From NCBI GenBank assembly GCA_012519365.1, contig JAAYQH010000407.1, positions 1 to 6,490 on the forward strand: a stretch of 6,490 nucleotides of DNA. Reading direction: 5' to 3'. The translations under genes and the position numbers were made by a program. This document shows, one piece after another, positions 4,996-6,490 of this stretch (its first letter is position 1; every line of letters begins with the position of its first letter). The stretch is from Planctomycetota bacterium (GTDB lineage Bacteria; Planctomycetota; Phycisphaerae; Sedimentisphaerales; Anaerohalosphaeraceae). The notes below the pieces were generated by a model. That model worked only from the letters and a program-made list of their open reading frames with translations, ran no database searches and had not been told where the DNA came from.

Positions 4996-6468
4996 TTACA
5001 GTTCCAGCTTGTCCCGCAGAAAGTTTTTTACCTGATCCAGCGGCATACGGGTTTGCTGCAAGCTGTCGCGATCCCGCACGGTGACTGTGCCGTCCTCTTT
5101 GGTCTGGCCATCAATGGTCATGCAATAGGGCGTCCCTGCCTCGTCCTGACGGCGATAGCGACGACCGATGGCACCCTTTTCATCATAAAAGCACTGAAAT
5201 TGCGTCTTGAGGTCATTGTACAGATTCCGCGCGATCTCCGGCAGGCCGTCTTTTTTGACCAGCGGAAAGATCGCCGCCTTGATCGGTGCCAGGTGCGGAT
5301 GAAACCGCAGCACATTTCGCGTCTCGCCGTTGACCTCATCCTCATCATAGGCATCGACCAGGAACGCCAGGGTACTGCGATCTACACCGGCCGAGGGCTC
5401 AATCACGTACGGGATATACCGCTGCCGTGTTTCTTCATCAAAATACGACAACGGGCCTTTGAAGTAGTCCTCCGCTTCTTCGCGGAGCGTAATCTTGCTC
5501 AGATCGCCTTTTTGCGCATACCAGTCATTCATCGTCCGTATGCCGCGCTGATGCTGGCGCAGGTCGAAATCTGTGCGATTGGCAATGCCTTCCAGCTCCT
5601 GCCAGTCGCCCGAGCCGAAGGGGAATTTGTATTCCACATCCACACACGCCTTGGCGTAGTGGGCCAGCTCATCCGGTTCGTGGTCGCGGAATCGCAGGTT
5701 CTCCTTTTTAATCCCCAGATTCAGATACCAGTTAAACCGCTGTTCTTTCCAATGGGCATACCACTCCTCATCGGTGCCGGGCTTGCAGAAAAACTCCAAC
5801 TCGGCCTGTTCAAATTCCCGCGTGCGGAAGATAAACGCCTTGGTCGTAACCTCGTTGCGGAAAGATTTGCCAATCTGGGCGATGCCGAAGGGAATCTTGA
5901 CGCGCGACGAATCGAGCACATTGCGAAAGTTTACAAAAATCCCCTGGGCTGTTTCCGGCCTGAGGAACACCTTCATCGTGTCGTCGGCATTGGCGCCCAT
6001 CTGGGTTTCGAACATCAGCCGAAACGCCATTGGTTTGGTAAACTGCCCCACCGCGCCGCAAGCCGGACAGACTTTATTGCTCAGGTTATGTTCCTTGCCG
6101 GCCTCAATGTCAATATCGACGTGTTCGATGTGTTCTTGAGCCGCGCTGCCGTCGGCCAGATGATCGACGCGGGTTCGCGTGTTGCACTGTGTGCAGACGG
6201 TCACCAAATCGGCGAATTTGTCGGCATGACCGGAGGCCTTCCACACCATCGGGTGCATCAAAATCGCACAATCCAGCCCCAGCACGTCATCGCGCGTCTG
6301 CACGACCGCCTTCCACCATGCGGCCCGCACGTTGCGCTTCAACTCGACCCCCAACGGCCCGTAATCATAGCAGGCCGCCAGTCCGCCGTAAATCTCGCTC
6401 AATTGAAAAATAAATCCCCGCCGCTTGCACAGCGACACAATATCATCCAGCCGGGTCAATTTCGCCAT
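4996..6468 (-). CDS. glyS: Glycyl-tRNA synthetase, single-chain alpha2 type
   Basis: This enzyme charges tRNA-Gly with glycine in the cytoplasm and works as a homodimer. The 490-residue protein is full length for the class II alpha2 type found in eukaryotes, archaea and many bacteria, unlike the separate alpha and beta subunits of E. coli. Landmarks in order: the N-terminal motif 1 region 'RGFIFQLSEIYGGLAACYDYGPLG' (17-40); 'MVWKASGH' (74-81); an insert with C92-x2-C95 and C134-x2-C137, a likely zinc site; 'RPETAQGIFVNF' (170-181); motif 2 'FRNE' (203-206) with 'RTREFEQAELEFF' (215-227); motif 3 'GVDRSTLAFL' (361-370); and the C-terminal anticodon-binding domain (about 388-490) with 'GRRYRRQDEAGTPYC' (435-449). 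The ATG at 6468 has AGGAAAG 5 nt upstream. It is the first visible gene of the leftward directon; its promoter lies outside the window. Confidence 0.98.
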   Translation of the reverse strand: MAKLTRLDDIVSLCKRRGFIFQLSEIYGGLAACYDYGPLGVELKRNVRAAWWKAVVQTRDDVLGLDCAILMHPMVWKASGHADKFADLVTVCTQCNTRTRVDHLADGSAAQEHIEHVDIDIEAGKEHNLSNKVCPACGAVGQFTKPMAFRLMFETQMGANADDTMKVFLRPETAQGIFVNFRNVLDSSRVKIPFGIAQIGKSFRNEVTTKAFIFRTREFEQAELEFFCKPGTDEEWYAHWKEQRFNWYLNLGIKKENLRFRDHEPDELAHYAKACVDVEYKFPFGSGDWQELEGIANRTDFDLRQHQRGIRTMNDWYAQKGDLSKITLREEAEDYFKGPLSYFDEETRQRYIPYVIEPSAGVDRSTLAFLVDAYDEDEVNGETRNVLRFHPHLAPIKAAIFPLVKKDGLPEIARNLYNDLKTQFQCFYDEKGAIGRRYRRQDEAGTPYCMTIDGQTKEDGTVTVRDRDSLQQTRMPLDQVKNFLRDKLEL

Positions 6469-6473
6469 AACCG

Positions 6474-6480
6474 CTTTCCT
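6474..6480 (-). promoter_or_regulatory. Ribosome binding site of glyS
   Basis: On the minus strand AGGAAAG lies 5 nt before the ATG at 6468 and confirms that start. Only 22 bases upstream of glyS are in view, too few to look for a promoter or a T-box. Confidence 0.6.
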
Positions 6481-6490
6481 GTCATCAAAT

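Overview
This 6,490-base window (GC in the mid-50s by eye) is dense bacterial chromosome with six protein-coding genes and almost no spare DNA. Several features point to a planctomycete, probably Phycisphaerae/Sedimentisphaerales-like, but this is inference. They are: a secreted protein of a type I associate with Planctomycetes and Verrucomicrobia; a large membrane-anchored protein ending in a 'RGFLLYSIGENGIDDGG' signature that I associate with planctomycete hypothetical proteins; a single-chain glycyl-tRNA synthetase; GTG starts; and an uneven presence of Shine-Dalgarno sites. I see no mobile elements, tRNA/rRNA genes or CRISPR arrays.

Layout. Left edge (1-503, minus): the N-terminal part of a secreted protein resembling putative metallopeptidases, cut by the window edge before its expected zinc site. 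Next (504-794): a divergent intergenic region with candidate promoters on both strands, a perfect 12-bp tandem repeat, and a possible 38-codon leader ORF whose stop overlaps the next start as ATGA. Next (795-2710, plus): a two-gene operon of a cytosolic Nudix hydrolase (CDP-choline pyrophosphatase/ADP-ribose pyrophosphatase type) and a secreted purple-acid-phosphatase-like metallophosphoesterase with a strong ribosome binding site. Then a 137-bp convergent junction. Right part (2848-6468, minus): a three-gene directon transcribed right to left, glyS (glycyl-tRNA synthetase), a YhcH/YjgK/YiaL-family cupin protein, and the 544-residue membrane protein, with gaps of 35 and 19 bp.

How the genes relate. 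The Nudix enzyme and the phosphoesterase both cleave phosphorus esters or anhydrides, but one is cytosolic and the other carries a signal peptide, so they probably do not act in series on one substrate pool. The glyS directon combines housekeeping translation with a sugar-anomerase-like protein and an unknown membrane protein, so the link may be only shared transcription. Overall this looks like ordinary chromosomal sequence. The points most worth a second look are the ATGA-coupled leader ORF with its in-frame tetrapeptide repeat, the unusual neighbours of glyS, and the uncharacterised membrane protein.
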